Source: Lysobacteraceae bacterium UBA6001 (GTDB lineage Bacteria; Pseudomonadota; Gammaproteobacteria; Xanthomonadales; Xanthomonadaceae). Taken from it: DNA of 64,000 nt. Where the stretch lies: positions 3,735 to 67,734 of the forward strand of contig DJAN01000179.1 of assembly GCA_002429615.1 (NCBI GenBank), read 5' to 3'. Shown here piece by piece: positions 9,907 through 18,712 of this stretch (positions within the stretch are counted from its first letter, which is position 1; each line of letters begins with the position of its first letter). Below the pieces are notes generated by a model. It was given only the letters and a program-made list of their open reading frames with translations, was not told the origin of the DNA and did no database searches. The translations under genes and the position numbers were made by a program.

Positions 9907-11148
9907 TCAATGCGGCCAACGGCGGAAGATCAACGAGGTGTTGATCCCACCGAAAGCGAAATTGTTGCTGGCGACGTAGTCGGTTTCGAGCGTGCGACCT
10001 TCGCCGGTGACGTAGTCGAGCGCGGCGCAGCGCGGATCGACCTGGTCCAGGTTCACGGTGGGGGCGAACCAGCCTTCGCGCATCATCTCGATGCTCAACC
10101 AGGCTTCGAAGGCACCACAGGCGCCGAGCATGTGGCCGACATAGCTCTTCAGCGAGCTGATCGGCACGCCGCCGCCGAACACCTGCGCGGTGGCCTGCGT
10201 CTCGGCGATGTCGCCGTGGTCGGTCGCGGTGCCATGCGCGTTCACGTAGCCGATCCGCGCCGCGTCCAGGCCGGCGTCGGCGAGTGCCAGGCGCATCGCC
10301 TGCGCCATGGTGTCGGCGCTGGGCTGGGTGACGTGCTGGCCGTCGCTGTTGGTGCCGTAGCCGACGATCTCGGCCAGGATGTTCGCGCCGCGTGCCTGCG
10401 CGTGTTCAAGCTCCTCCAGCACCAGGGTGCAGGCGCCCTCGCCCAGCACCAGGCCGTCGCGGTTGGCGTCGAACGGGCGCGGCGTGGTCTCCGGCGCGTC
10501 GTTGCGCACGCTGGTGGCGAACAGGGTGTCGAACACCGCCGCGGCGGTGGCGTCGAGCTGCTCGGCACCGCCGCACAGCATCACCGTCTGCTTGCCGCTG
10601 CGGATCGCCTCGTAGCCCGAGCCCACGCCCTGGCTGCCGGAGGTACAGGCGCTGGAGGTGGTGATGACGCGGCCGGTGAGGCCGAAGAACACGCCGATGT
10701 TCACCGGCGCGGTGTGGCTCATCATCTTCAGGTAGGTGGTGGCGCTGATGCCGGCCGTGGTGTGCTCGTTGAGCATGCGGCCGAATTCGGCGGTGGCGTC
10801 ATGCGCGCCCGAGGAGGAGCCATACGACACGCCGGCCATGCCACTGCGCAGCACCGGATGGCCGAGCAGGCCGGCTGCTTCCAGCGCCAGTTCGGTGGCG
10901 CGCACCGACATCACCGCGACCCGCCCCATGCTGCGGGTGGTCTTGCGGTTGTAGTGCGGCGGCAGCTCGAACGGCTGCGCCGGCGCGGCCAGGCGCGTGT
11001 TCAGCCCTTCATAGACGTCCCATTCCGGCAGCCGCCGCACGGCGTTGCGGCACTCGCGCAGGTGCAGGTGGATGCTCGGCCAGTCGTGGCCCAGCGGGCT
11101 GATCGCGCCTGCGCCGGTGACCACCACGCGCTTGTCGTTGCTGCTCAT
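9907..11148 (-). CDS. Beta-ketoacyl-ACP synthase (FabF-like, aryl polyene)
   Basis: Elongating ketosynthase of the aryl-polyene operon, 413 residues. The Cys-His-His catalytic triad is intact: SACTSGSQG, NAHGTATDHGD and SYVGHMLGACG. The start ATG at 11148 overlaps the ketoreductase stop in an ATGA arrangement, a standard coupling signal. By analogy with characterised aryl-polyene systems one ketosynthase works with a chain-length-factor-like partner and another acts alone (ApeR/FabF type). This gene most likely corresponds to the stand-alone enzyme, but the assignment is inferred from position and FabF-likeness. It is the last core biosynthetic gene of the operon. Confidence 0.9.
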   Translation of the reverse strand: MSSNDKRVVVTGAGAISPLGHDWPSIHLHLRECRNAVRRLPEWDVYEGLNTRLAAPAQPFELPPHYNRKTTRSMGRVAVMSVRATELALEAAGLLGHPVLRSGMAGVSYGSSSGAHDATAEFGRMLNEHTTAGISATTYLKMMSHTAPVNIGVFFGLTGRVITTSSACTSGSQGVGSGYEAIRSGKQTVMLCGGAEQLDATAAAVFDTLFATSVRNDAPETTPRPFDANRDGLVLGEGACTLVLEELEHAQARGANILAEIVGYGTNSDGQHVTQPSADTMAQAMRLALADAGLDAARIGYVNAHGTATDHGDIAETQATAQVFGGGVPISSLKSYVGHMLGACGAFEAWLSIEMMREGWFAPTVNLDQVDPRCAALDYVTGEGRTLETDYVASNNFAFGGINTSLIFRRWPH

Positions 11149-11879
11149 CCCACCAGTCCTCCGTTGACCGAAATCACCTGCCGGGTGATGTACCCGGCGT
11201 CCTCCGACAGCAGGAAGGTCACCGCGGCGGCGACTTCCTCCGGGCGGCCGAGGCGACGCGCCGGCACCAGCGGCAGCGCATGCTCGACCACTTCGGCGTC
11301 CAGCATCTCGGTGTCGATCAGCCCGGGGGCGACGCAGTTCACCGTGATCGCACGGCTCGCCAGCTCCAGCGCCAGCGCCTTGGTCGCGCCGATGATGCCG
11401 GCCTTGGCCGCGCTGTAGTTGGTCTGCCCGCGATTGCCCACCAGCCCCGACACCGAGGACAGGGTGACGATGCGGCCGGGCTTGCGCCGGCGCACCATCG
11501 GCATCACCAGCGGATTGAGCACGTTGAAGAAGCCATCCAGGTTGGTATGCACGACCGCATCCCAGTCCTCGCCGCTCATCGCCGGGAAGGCGTTGTCGCG
11601 GGCGATGCCGGCATTGCACACCACGCCGTAGTAGGCGCCGTGCGCCTCCACGTCGGCGAGCAGCGCCGCGGCGCTGGCGGCGCGATCGGCCACATCGAAA
11701 CTGAGCACGCGCGCCTGCCGGCCCAGCGCGTTGATCTGCGCGGCCACTGCCTCGGCGTCCTCGATGCGGCTGCGGCAATGCACCACCACGTCATGGCCGG
11801 CCTCGGCCACGCGCAGGGCGATCGCCCGCCCGATGCCGCGACTGGCCCCGGTCACCAGGACCGTCGTCTCCCCCTTCAT
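11145..11879 (-). CDS. 3-oxoacyl-ACP reductase (FabG-like, aryl polyene)
   Basis: Short-chain dehydrogenase reducing each new beta-keto group on the growing polyene. The N-terminus MKGETTVLVTGASRGIGRAI carries the Rossmann TGxxxGIG motif. The catalytic Ser-Tyr-Lys is seen in TLSSVSG and NYSAAKAG, and Asn-Ala-Gly in VVCNAGIAR. At 244 residues it has normal FabG length. Start and stop overlap the neighbouring genes by 4 bases each (11876-11879 and 11145-11148), so it sits inside a tightly coupled translation unit. Confidence 0.92.
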   Translation of the reverse strand: MKGETTVLVTGASRGIGRAIALRVAEAGHDVVVHCRSRIEDAEAVAAQINALGRQARVLSFDVADRAASAAALLADVEAHGAYYGVVCNAGIARDNAFPAMSGEDWDAVVHTNLDGFFNVLNPLVMPMVRRRKPGRIVTLSSVSGLVGNRGQTNYSAAKAGIIGATKALALELASRAITVNCVAPGLIDTEMLDAEVVEHALPLVPARRLGRPEEVAAAVTFLLSEDAGYITRQVISVNGGLVG

Positions 11880-12331
11880 CCCTCACCACTCTCCAGATAA
11901 GCCGCCGCATCCGGCGGCTCGAAAACCGAAATATTCGCTGTCGCCAGCACTGCATCGTCCTGCAGGATGCGGCAGGCGAACATGCCCAGGCCATTGTCGC
12001 CCAACAGTTCGCATCTTGCCTCCACCCGCAGGAGGGCGCCGGCGTCGAAGCGCGGCGTATGCGCCTGGTAGCGGCGCGTGCCGAGCAGGAAACCGATCGA
12101 CGGCTCCTGGCCACGGCCACGGGCGCGATGCCCGGCCCAGGCGGCGACCGTCTGCGCCATGTACTCCACGCCCATCCACGCCGGCACGCCGAGTGCGTCG
12201 CCGAACAGCGCATCGGCCGGCACGCGCACCTGGGCGCTGACGCTTTCTTCGTCGCAGGCCAGCAGGCGGTCGATCAACCGCATCATGCCGCGGTGCGGGA
12301 TGACCTGTTCGATGTCGTAGTGCGGGGTCAT
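11876..12331 (-). CDS. 3-hydroxyacyl-ACP dehydratase, hotdog fold (ApeP-like)
   Basis: Hotdog-fold dehydratase that would create the conjugated double bonds. The ATG at 12331 gives 151 residues with the motif VIPHRGMMRLID, like the catalytic-His PHRxxM segment of this dehydratase family, and a central hotdog helix segment (AWMGVEYMAQTVAAWAGHRA). It starts 5 bases after the preceding ketosynthase stop and overlaps the ketoreductase start by 4. A second dehydratase-like domain is fused to the AMP ligase of this operon, so two dehydratases are available. Confidence 0.86.
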   Translation of the reverse strand: MTPHYDIEQVIPHRGMMRLIDRLLACDEESVSAQVRVPADALFGDALGVPAWMGVEYMAQTVAAWAGHRARGRGQEPSIGFLLGTRRYQAHTPRFDAGALLRVEARCELLGDNGLGMFACRILQDDAVLATANISVFEPPDAAAYLESGEG

Positions 12332-12336
12332 CCGGA

Positions 12337-13518
12337 TCAATCCCTGGAAAAAGCCAGCACGGCGTTGCTGCCGCCGAAGGCGAAGGAATGGCTGAGCAGG
12401 TGGCGCGGAACGCGCGCGGCGCTTTCGCCCGGGGCGACCAGCGCCAGCGCGGGCAGCTCGGGGTCGGCCTCGCCATCCCACCAGTGCGGGGGCAGCAGCC
12501 CGGCCGGGTTGCGCGCCAGCGTCAGCCAGCACAGCGCGGCCTCGATCGCGCCGGCCGCGCCCAGGGTGTGGCCGGTCAACGGCTTGGTCGCGCTGGCCGG
12601 CACCGGGGCGCCGAACACCGCCTGCATCGCACGGCTCTCCATCGCATCGTTCTGGCGGGTGGCGGTGCCGTGCAGGTTCACGTAGTCGATCTGCGCCGGC
12701 GACAGGCCGGCGCGCGCCAGCGCCTGCTGGATGGCGGCGATGGCACCGGTGCCCGCCGGATCCGGCGCGGACAGATGATGTGCGTCGGAGGTTTCGCTCC
12801 AGCCGGACAATCGCACCGCGCCGGGCGCACGGGTCATCAGGAACAGCGCCGCGCCCTCGCCGATGTTGATGCCGTCGCGATGGCGCGAGAACGGATTGCA
12901 GCGCCGCGCGGACACCGATTCCAGCGCGCTGAAGCCTTCCACGGTGAAGCGGCACAGCGAATCGGCGCCGCCGGCGATCACCGCGTCGACGATGCCGGCG
13001 CGCAGCAGGCGGGCGGCGGACATCATCGCCTTGGCACTGGAGGAACAGGCGGTGGACACCGTCCATGCCGGCCCACGCGCGCCGCTGAGCGCACGCACGA
13101 AACGCGCAGGCGTGCCCATCTCCTGCTGCGCATAGTGGAAGCCGGACGGCCATGGCTGGCCGAGCGCGCGCTGGTGCAGCGCATGCTCCGCCTCGCCGAT
13201 GCCCGAGGTGCTGGTGCCGAGCACCACCGCGACGCGCGACGCGCCGTGCTGGTCGATCGCCGCGGCCACCGCCGGGGCGATCTGCGCGTAGGCCTGGCGC
13301 AACAGCGCGTTGTTGCGCCCGCGAAGCGCGACCGGCTGGTCATCCATCGCCGGCAGCGCTGACAGCACCCGGCCCAGCACCAGCGGTCGGCCCGGCGTCA
13401 CCGCATCGGTGGCGGCATTGGCCGGTGCGGCGGTGTCGAACAGGGCGCGACCGACCGCGTCGGCGTCGCCGCCGAGCGCACAGACCACGCCCATTTCATT
13501 CAGAAAAACATCGTTCAC
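12337..13518 (-). CDS. Beta-ketoacyl-ACP synthase (aryl polyene)
   Basis: Second active ketosynthase of the operon, 393 residues from a GTG at 13518 that overlaps the upstream stop in a GTGA junction. The alternative ATG at 13494 would shorten the N-terminus by 8 residues. The triad is intact: STACSSSAK, NLHGTATRQND and KPLTGHTLGAAG. It probably pairs with the Cys-less synthase-like protein at 25492-26232, as characterised aryl-polyene heterodimers do (inference). It is more diverged from FabF than the 9907-11148 gene. Confidence 0.88.
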   Translation of the reverse strand: MNDVFLNEMGVVCALGGDADAVGRALFDTAAPANAATDAVTPGRPLVLGRVLSALPAMDDQPVALRGRNNALLRQAYAQIAPAVAAAIDQHGASRVAVVLGTSTSGIGEAEHALHQRALGQPWPSGFHYAQQEMGTPARFVRALSGARGPAWTVSTACSSSAKAMMSAARLLRAGIVDAVIAGGADSLCRFTVEGFSALESVSARRCNPFSRHRDGINIGEGAALFLMTRAPGAVRLSGWSETSDAHHLSAPDPAGTGAIAAIQQALARAGLSPAQIDYVNLHGTATRQNDAMESRAMQAVFGAPVPASATKPLTGHTLGAAGAIEAALCWLTLARNPAGLLPPHWWDGEADPELPALALVAPGESAARVPRHLLSHSFAFGGSNAVLAFSRD

Positions 13519-14075
13519 TGCGGACTCGATTCCAGCGGGGCCGATTCGATTTCCAGGGCATAGCCCTCGGCCAGGTTGCGCAGGGTCTGGTGATTGGCAT
13601 CGCGGCGCTCCAGCACCAGCCAGGGTTGGCCCTCGTGTTCGAGCTGGCGCGTGCCGGCCTGCTCGACCAGGGTCCAGCCATCGGGCAATGCCTTGCGCAC
13701 CGCGTCCGCCGGCCACAACGCGAACTGCAGGTCGTCGAGCACGCGCTCGCCGCGCACCTGCGGCGGCAACCATGGCGCGCGCTGCTGTTCCAGCGTATGG
13801 CCATCCCAGCGCAGGGTCACGCCGGTCTGGCCCAGCGCCTGCACCGCCAGCCGCACTTCGTCCGCGTCGGCTTCGAGCAGCGCGTCGAGCGTGCTGCGAT
13901 GAGTGCCGTAGCTGAACACCAGGCGCTGCTGCAGTGCCAACGCCTGACCAAGGTCCGCCGGCGCCAGCCGCAACGGCGGCAGCGCGATGGCCGGCGCGCG
14001 GACACGCGCACCGGCGCAGGCGGCGAGCAGCAGCACGCCGGCCAGCAGCAGGGCGTGGGCGATCAGGCGCCGCAC
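13515..14075 (-). CDS. DUF3261-type lipoprotein of aryl-polyene operon
   Basis: Predicted lipoprotein of 186 residues; GTG start at 14075 with signal MRRLIAHALLLAGVLLLAAC and lipobox Cys20. The mature region is acidic and beta-rich in appearance, with repeated Leu/Trp positions (LRWDGHTLEQQ, DDLQFALWPAD). Genes of this type recur in aryl-polyene clusters next to the LolA-like and MMPL genes. A role in carrying or placing the lipid-linked pigment at the outer membrane is therefore reasonable but unproven. It overlaps the FAD gene by 13 bases and the ketosynthase by 4. Confidence 0.8.
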   Translation of the reverse strand: MRRLIAHALLLAGVLLLAACAGARVRAPAIALPPLRLAPADLGQALALQQRLVFSYGTHRSTLDALLEADADEVRLAVQALGQTGVTLRWDGHTLEQQRAPWLPPQVRGERVLDDLQFALWPADAVRKALPDGWTLVEQAGTRQLEHEGQPWLVLERRDANHQTLRNLAEGYALEIESAPLESSPQ

Positions 14076-15304
14076 AGTTCCTCCAGCACGCGCAGGCGGC
14101 GACCGCTGGGGTCGGCCACATAGGGGTTGTTTCGATCCCAGGCGTAGCCGGCGAGGATGGAGCAGATCATGCCGCGGATGTCCGGCTGCTGTTCGGGATG
14201 GAAGATGATCTTCTGGAAACCGCCGGCATACCAGGATTCGACAAAGCGGCGGAACGCCTTCACGCCGTAGCGCAGCGGCTCGTCGAAGTCGGCGGCCCAG
14301 TCCACGTGCTGGCCGGCATAGCGGCGCGCGAGGCAGTCCGCGGCCAGCTGCGCGGACTTGAAGGCGATGGTGACGCCGGAGGAGAACACCGGGTCGAGGA
14401 ACTCGCCGGCGTTGCCGAGCAGCGCATAGCCTTCGCCATGCAGCGCGCTGACGTTGGCCGAGTAGCCGGTGATGCGGCGTACCGGCAGCACCGCCCATTC
14501 GGCCTTGGCGAGCAGGCGGGTCAGGTTCGGATCCTCGCCCACAATGGCCTGCAGCTTCTGCAGGTCGTCGCCCGGGTAGCGCTCGAAGAACGAAGGCTCG
14601 GCGACCACGCCCAGCGAGCAGCAGCCGTTGGAGAACGGAATCGTCCAGTACCACACGTCCACGTGTTCGGGATGGGTGGTGATCAGGATCTTGTTGCGGT
14701 CGAAGCCCGCTTCCGGCGCGATGTGGTCGCGCACGTGGGTGAAGATCGCACCGCGCACCGGGAAGTTGGACGGCGATTCGAGCTGCAGCAGGCGCGGCAG
14801 CAGACGGCCGAAGCCGCTGGCATCGAGCACGAAGTCCGCTTCCAGGGTGTACTCGCGGCCGTCCGGATCGCGCACGTCCACGCTCGGCTGCGCGCCTGGC
14901 CGCATCGCCAGCACCTCGTGGCCGAAACGCAGGTCGGCGCCTTGGCGCTGCGCGCCCTTGGCCAGCACGTGGTCGAAGTCAGCGCGCTGTACCTGGTAGG
15001 TGGTGCCCCAGCCGGGAGAGAACTTGTCGCGGAAGTCGAACTGGGTGGTGCGCTCGCCACGCACGAACGCCGCGCCATTCTTGTACTGGAAGCCGGCCTG
15101 CACGACATCCTGCAGCAGGCCGGCCTGCTCGATGTACTCCATGCTCTGCGGCAGCAGGCTCTCGCCGATGGAGAAGCGCGGGAACTGCTCGCGCTCGATC
15201 ATCACCACCTGGCGGCCCTGCCGGCGCAGCAGCGCGGCGGCGACCGAACCGGCGGGGCCGGCGCCAACGATGAGGATTTCAGTTCTTTCCGTAGAACGGG
15301 TCAT
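14063..15304 (-). CDS. FAD-dependent halogenase-like oxidoreductase (xanthomonadin cluster)
   Basis: A 413-residue flavoprotein of the tryptophan-halogenase/geranylgeranyl-reductase-like group. The N-terminus has the FAD-binding GAGPAGSVAAALL, and near residue 217 there is WYWTIP. That matches the WxWxIP signature of flavin-dependent halogenases, which excludes monooxygenase chemistry. GNAGEFLDPVFSSGV is the second FAD motif. Xanthomonadins are halogenated (brominated) aryl polyenes, so ring halogenation is the most likely job; plain oxidation or reduction cannot be ruled out. It overlaps the DUF3261 gene by 13 bases and follows the MMPL stop by 27. Confidence 0.82.
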   Translation of the reverse strand: MTRSTERTEILIVGAGPAGSVAAALLRRQGRQVVMIEREQFPRFSIGESLLPQSMEYIEQAGLLQDVVQAGFQYKNGAAFVRGERTTQFDFRDKFSPGWGTTYQVQRADFDHVLAKGAQRQGADLRFGHEVLAMRPGAQPSVDVRDPDGREYTLEADFVLDASGFGRLLPRLLQLESPSNFPVRGAIFTHVRDHIAPEAGFDRNKILITTHPEHVDVWYWTIPFSNGCCSLGVVAEPSFFERYPGDDLQKLQAIVGEDPNLTRLLAKAEWAVLPVRRITGYSANVSALHGEGYALLGNAGEFLDPVFSSGVTIAFKSAQLAADCLARRYAGQHVDWAADFDEPLRYGVKAFRRFVESWYAGGFQKIIFHPEQQPDIRGMICSILAGYAWDRNNPYVADPSGRRLRVLEELCGA

Positions 15305-15331
15305 GCGAGAGGCCTTCGTGGGAGGAGGAAG

Positions 15332-17707
15332 TCAGGCGTGCGGCGCGGGCCGGAACAGCGGGGTGATCAGCCACACCAGGCCGATGCCGAACAGCAGGGT
15401 CAGGCCGAACGCGCGCAGCGCCGGCGTGGACGACAGTGCCAGCAGGCCGAACGACAGCCAGGTGCTGGCCGCGCCGACGCACACCGACAACCACGCGCTG
15501 CGGTCGCCGCGGTGTTCGAGCAGGAAGATGCCGTAGTCGATGCCCATGCCGAGCAGCAGCAGGAGCGCCAGCACGTTGAACAGCAGCAGCGGCTGGCCGA
15601 ACCAGCCCAGCAGCGCGACGGTGAGCAGGCCGGCCAGCAACGTGGGCGTGATCACCCGCCAGGACTGGCCGCGATAGCGCCAGGCCAGCACGCCGAACAC
15701 CAGCACCACGCCGGCCAGCAGCAATGCGCCCATCATCCGGCGGTAGTGGCCGAGCAGCTGCGAGAAATCCGCGGTGCGGTCGACCCAGCGCACGCCGTCC
15801 AGGCCATCGGCCTGCGCGCGCAGCGCGGCCAGCGCGTCGGCGCGGGAGAGATCGTCGACCATCACCACCGAGGCCCGGCCGTTGCCGAGCTTGCCCAGCC
15901 ACAGGTGGCGGAACGGCAACGAGACCGGATCGTGCAGGAAGGTCTCGATGCCAGCCGGCGCGGCATAGGCCGGACGGGCCAGCGTCTCGCCGGTGGCCGC
16001 GCCGACCTGCGCCAGCACGCTGCTTTCGATGCGCGCGGTCAGCGCGGCATCGGCCTGCTGGCGGGACTGCGCCGGCCACCAGTCGCTGATCGCCTGGTGC
16101 CCGCCGATGCGGCCCTGCGCTTCAAGTGCGTCGAGCTTGCCGACCAGCGCCTGTTCGCGCTGCAGCACCTGTTCGGCATCGGCGCCCTGCACCAGGAAGA
16201 ACTGCGCCGGGCTCGGCATGCCGAGCAGCCGGCCGACCTCGATCTGCTGCGCCATCAGCGCCGGCGGCGAGGATTGCAGGCTGCGCAGATCGTCGTTGGG
16301 CTGCACGCGCAGCAGGCCGCCGACGATCACCACCAGCGCCACCACGCCCAGTACCGCGGCGACCTTGCCCCTGCCCCGTCCCAGCCGCGGCCAGCGATCG
16401 AGCGTGCCGCCGAGCCAATGCGCGAAGCGGGTCTCGCGCACGCGGCCCTTGTCGAGCAGCGGGAACCACGCGATCACGGTGAGGAATGCGGCGGCCAGGC
16501 CCACCACCGAGAACAGCGCCATCTGGCGCAGGCCCGGGAACGGCGCCAGTCCCAACGCCAGATAGGCCAGCGCGCTGGTCAGCAGCGCCAGCCACAACCC
16601 GGGCAGCAGGTGCCGCAGCAGCTGCCAGCGGCTGGTATCCGGTTCGGCCTGTCGCGAGCCGAACCAGTGGATGCCGTAGTCCTCGGCCACGCCGACCAGG
16701 CTGGCGCCGAACACCAGGGTCAGCAGATGCACCTTGCCGAACACCAGCGCGGTGACCGATAGCGCGGTCGCGCAGCCGATCAGCAGCGACATCGCCACCA
16801 GCAGGATCGGGCGCAGCGAACGGAACGCCAGCCATACCAGCAGCAGCACCGCCGCCAGCGACCCCCAGCCGATGGTGTTGATCTCGAAGTTGGCCTGCGC
16901 GGCGGCGGCTTCGGCATGCAGCGGGACACCGGCGCGCAGTTCGTGCAGGTCCGGTACGGCGGTGCGCGCGGCCGCGGCGGCGGCATCCAGCGCCTGGCCG
17001 ATGCGCTGCTCGCCGTCGAGGCGGAACGCCGAATCGCGGGTCTGGAACTGCATCAGCGCCCAGTAACGGCCATCGGCCTGCAGCAGGCCGTCGTCGCCCA
17101 CGCGCAGGCCGGTGCCGGCGGCGCGCGCCTGCCACCACTGCGACCACAGCCCGAGCGGATCGCGGTTCCACTCGGTCAAGCGCGGCGCGCCGAGAGGGCC
17201 ATACAGCGCGGCCAGCGCCTGCTGGCCCAGCGCGGCTTCGTCGCCGCCCTGCAGACGCGCGCGCTGCGCGTCGGTGAGCAGGCGGTCGCGATAGGGCGCG
17301 TAGAAGGCGCGTGCCTGGTCGAACCAGCCCTGTACGGAGGCGTTCTCCTCCAGCGGCAGCGTGCCGGCGCGATCCGCGTCATGGAAGGCGCGCGAGTACG
17401 CGGCCTGCGCGGCCTTGGCGCCCTCGGCGCTGTCGCTGCCGAGCAGCACCACGACCTGGCGGGCGCTGTTGTCGGCGATCAGGCGGGTGGCGTCGGACAG
17501 CAGGCGGTCGTTGGCATCCTGCGGCAGCAGCGCCAGCACGTCGCTGTCGACATGCGCGCCGCGCCAGAAACTCCACTGGTGCACGGCCACCGCCGCGACC
17601 ACCAGCAGCCACGCGATGCCTACCCAACGCCAATGGCGGTGCAGGCGGGCGTCCACGCCCGCCGCGTGCGGCGGCAACTCAGTCAAGGCTGTGTTCCTCG
17701 TCGGCAT
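15332..17707 (-). CDS. MMPL/RND-family exporter of aryl-polyene operon
   Basis: A 791-residue membrane transporter. One hydrophobic segment near residue 30 (WVGIAWLLVVAAVAV) is followed by a large periplasmic loop to about residue 270, a block of five or six helices, another loop and a final helix block: the duplicated MMPL/RND layout. SLVGVAEDYGIHWFGS and GMGIDYGIFLLEH are the paired GxxxDYG-type motifs of these transporters. With the adjacent LolA-like protein it probably moves the lipid-linked pigment toward the outer membrane. The ATG at 17707 overlaps the LolA gene by 29 bases; a TTG at 17686 is an alternative start. Confidence 0.88.
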   Translation of the reverse strand: MPTRNTALTELPPHAAGVDARLHRHWRWVGIAWLLVVAAVAVHQWSFWRGAHVDSDVLALLPQDANDRLLSDATRLIADNSARQVVVLLGSDSAEGAKAAQAAYSRAFHDADRAGTLPLEENASVQGWFDQARAFYAPYRDRLLTDAQRARLQGGDEAALGQQALAALYGPLGAPRLTEWNRDPLGLWSQWWQARAAGTGLRVGDDGLLQADGRYWALMQFQTRDSAFRLDGEQRIGQALDAAAAAARTAVPDLHELRAGVPLHAEAAAAQANFEINTIGWGSLAAVLLLVWLAFRSLRPILLVAMSLLIGCATALSVTALVFGKVHLLTLVFGASLVGVAEDYGIHWFGSRQAEPDTSRWQLLRHLLPGLWLALLTSALAYLALGLAPFPGLRQMALFSVVGLAAAFLTVIAWFPLLDKGRVRETRFAHWLGGTLDRWPRLGRGRGKVAAVLGVVALVVIVGGLLRVQPNDDLRSLQSSPPALMAQQIEVGRLLGMPSPAQFFLVQGADAEQVLQREQALVGKLDALEAQGRIGGHQAISDWWPAQSRQQADAALTARIESSVLAQVGAATGETLARPAYAAPAGIETFLHDPVSLPFRHLWLGKLGNGRASVVMVDDLSRADALAALRAQADGLDGVRWVDRTADFSQLLGHYRRMMGALLLAGVVLVFGVLAWRYRGQSWRVITPTLLAGLLTVALLGWFGQPLLLFNVLALLLLLGMGIDYGIFLLEHRGDRSAWLSVCVGAASTWLSFGLLALSSTPALRAFGLTLLFGIGLVWLITPLFRPAPHA

Positions 17708-18296
17708 CCAGCGGCGGTGCCAGGCGGAAGTTGTCGAATGTCAGCCGCGTGCGGTCGTGATTGGCTTCCTCGATCTCGACCTTGCGCACGTACTTGTCGC
17801 CTTCCAGCTGCAGCGAGGCGAAAGCCTTGGCCAGCATCGGCGAGCGCGGCGTGAGGTGCAGCCGCCAGCCGTTGTCCGGCAGCAGCTCGGCGCGTACCTC
17901 GAAGCTGGCCGACATCGCCTGCACGTCGCCGCTCATCAGCGCGAACATCATCGCGTTGATCGCGCGCATCGCCGGCTGCTGGCGGCCATCGACCTCGACC
18001 TGCACGCTGCCATCGGCCTGGCGGCTGAGGATGCGGTCACGGGTCAGCACCACGTCGGACGGGAACGGCTTGAGCGTGCGCCAGATCACCCCGCGCTCCT
18101 GCGCCAGCACGAACTGGCCCTGCGAACGCAGCGGGTTGCGGAAGCCGGCGACCTGCTTCTCCTGGACGAAATCGGCGCGCAGCAGCGCCGGGCGCGCGAC
18201 CCGCTGCTGCACCTGCGCCAGTTCCGGCGCGGGCGCGGCGAAGACGGGCAGCGCCGGCAGCACGGCCAGCGCGAGGATCAGGACGAACGGCTTCAT
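17679..18296 (-). CDS. LolA-like outer-membrane lipoprotein carrier protein (aryl polyene)
   Basis: Periplasmic carrier of about 205 residues with signal MKPFVLILALAVLPALPVFA. The segment LRADFVQEKQVAGFRNPL, followed by GQFVLAQERGVIWRTLKPFP, is the LolA-fold N-terminal pattern. This is a specialised paralog encoded between exporter and thioesterase, not the housekeeping lolA. It probably shuttles the pigment-lipid across the periplasm. The ATG at 18296 overlaps the thioesterase stop by 4 bases. Confidence 0.86.
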   Translation of the reverse strand: MKPFVLILALAVLPALPVFAAPAPELAQVQQRVARPALLRADFVQEKQVAGFRNPLRSQGQFVLAQERGVIWRTLKPFPSDVVLTRDRILSRQADGSVQVEVDGRQQPAMRAINAMMFALMSGDVQAMSASFEVRAELLPDNGWRLHLTPRSPMLAKAFASLQLEGDKYVRKVEIEEANHDRTRLTFDNFRLAPPLDADEEHSLD

Positions 18297-18712
18297 TGCG
18301 GATGCACTCCCAGCCGCTCCCACAGCACGGGAGGACAGACGTATTGCAGTTCGCCGGTGGCGGCCAGCACGGCGACCTGGATCGTATGCGCGCGGGTCAG
18401 CACCTGGCCGGTGCCGGCGTCGCGGATTTCATAGTCGAACCGCAGCCGGTTCTCGTACTCGCTGATGCGCGCGGAGACTTTCAGCGGCTGCGCGTACAGC
18501 AGCGGGCGGATGTATTTCACGCGGGTATCGACCACCGGCCACAGATAGCCCGATTCCTGCATCTGCGGGTAGTCGTAGCCATGCCGCGCCAGCAGCGCGC
18601 AGCGCGCGATCTCGAAATACTTGAAGTAGTTGCCGTGCCAGACCACGTGCATCGCATCGCAGTCATGGAAGGCCGGGCTCAGTTCGATCTCGAGGGAGAG
18701 GTCAGTCGACAT
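18293..18712 (-). CDS. Acyl-CoA/ACP thioesterase, 4HBT hotdog family
   Basis: A 139-residue hotdog thioesterase. FHDCDAMHVVWHGNYFKYFE is the 4-hydroxybenzoyl-CoA thioesterase motif, with the catalytic Asp in the DCDAM segment. In aryl-polyene systems such an enzyme releases or proofreads the ACP-bound chain. The ATG at 18712 overlaps the ammonia-lyase stop by 11 bases, and its own stop overlaps lolA by 4. Confidence 0.88.
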   Translation of the reverse strand: MSTDLSLEIELSPAFHDCDAMHVVWHGNYFKYFEIARCALLARHGYDYPQMQESGYLWPVVDTRVKYIRPLLYAQPLKVSARISEYENRLRFDYEIRDAGTGQVLTRAHTIQVAVLAATGELQYVCPPVLWERLGVHPQ

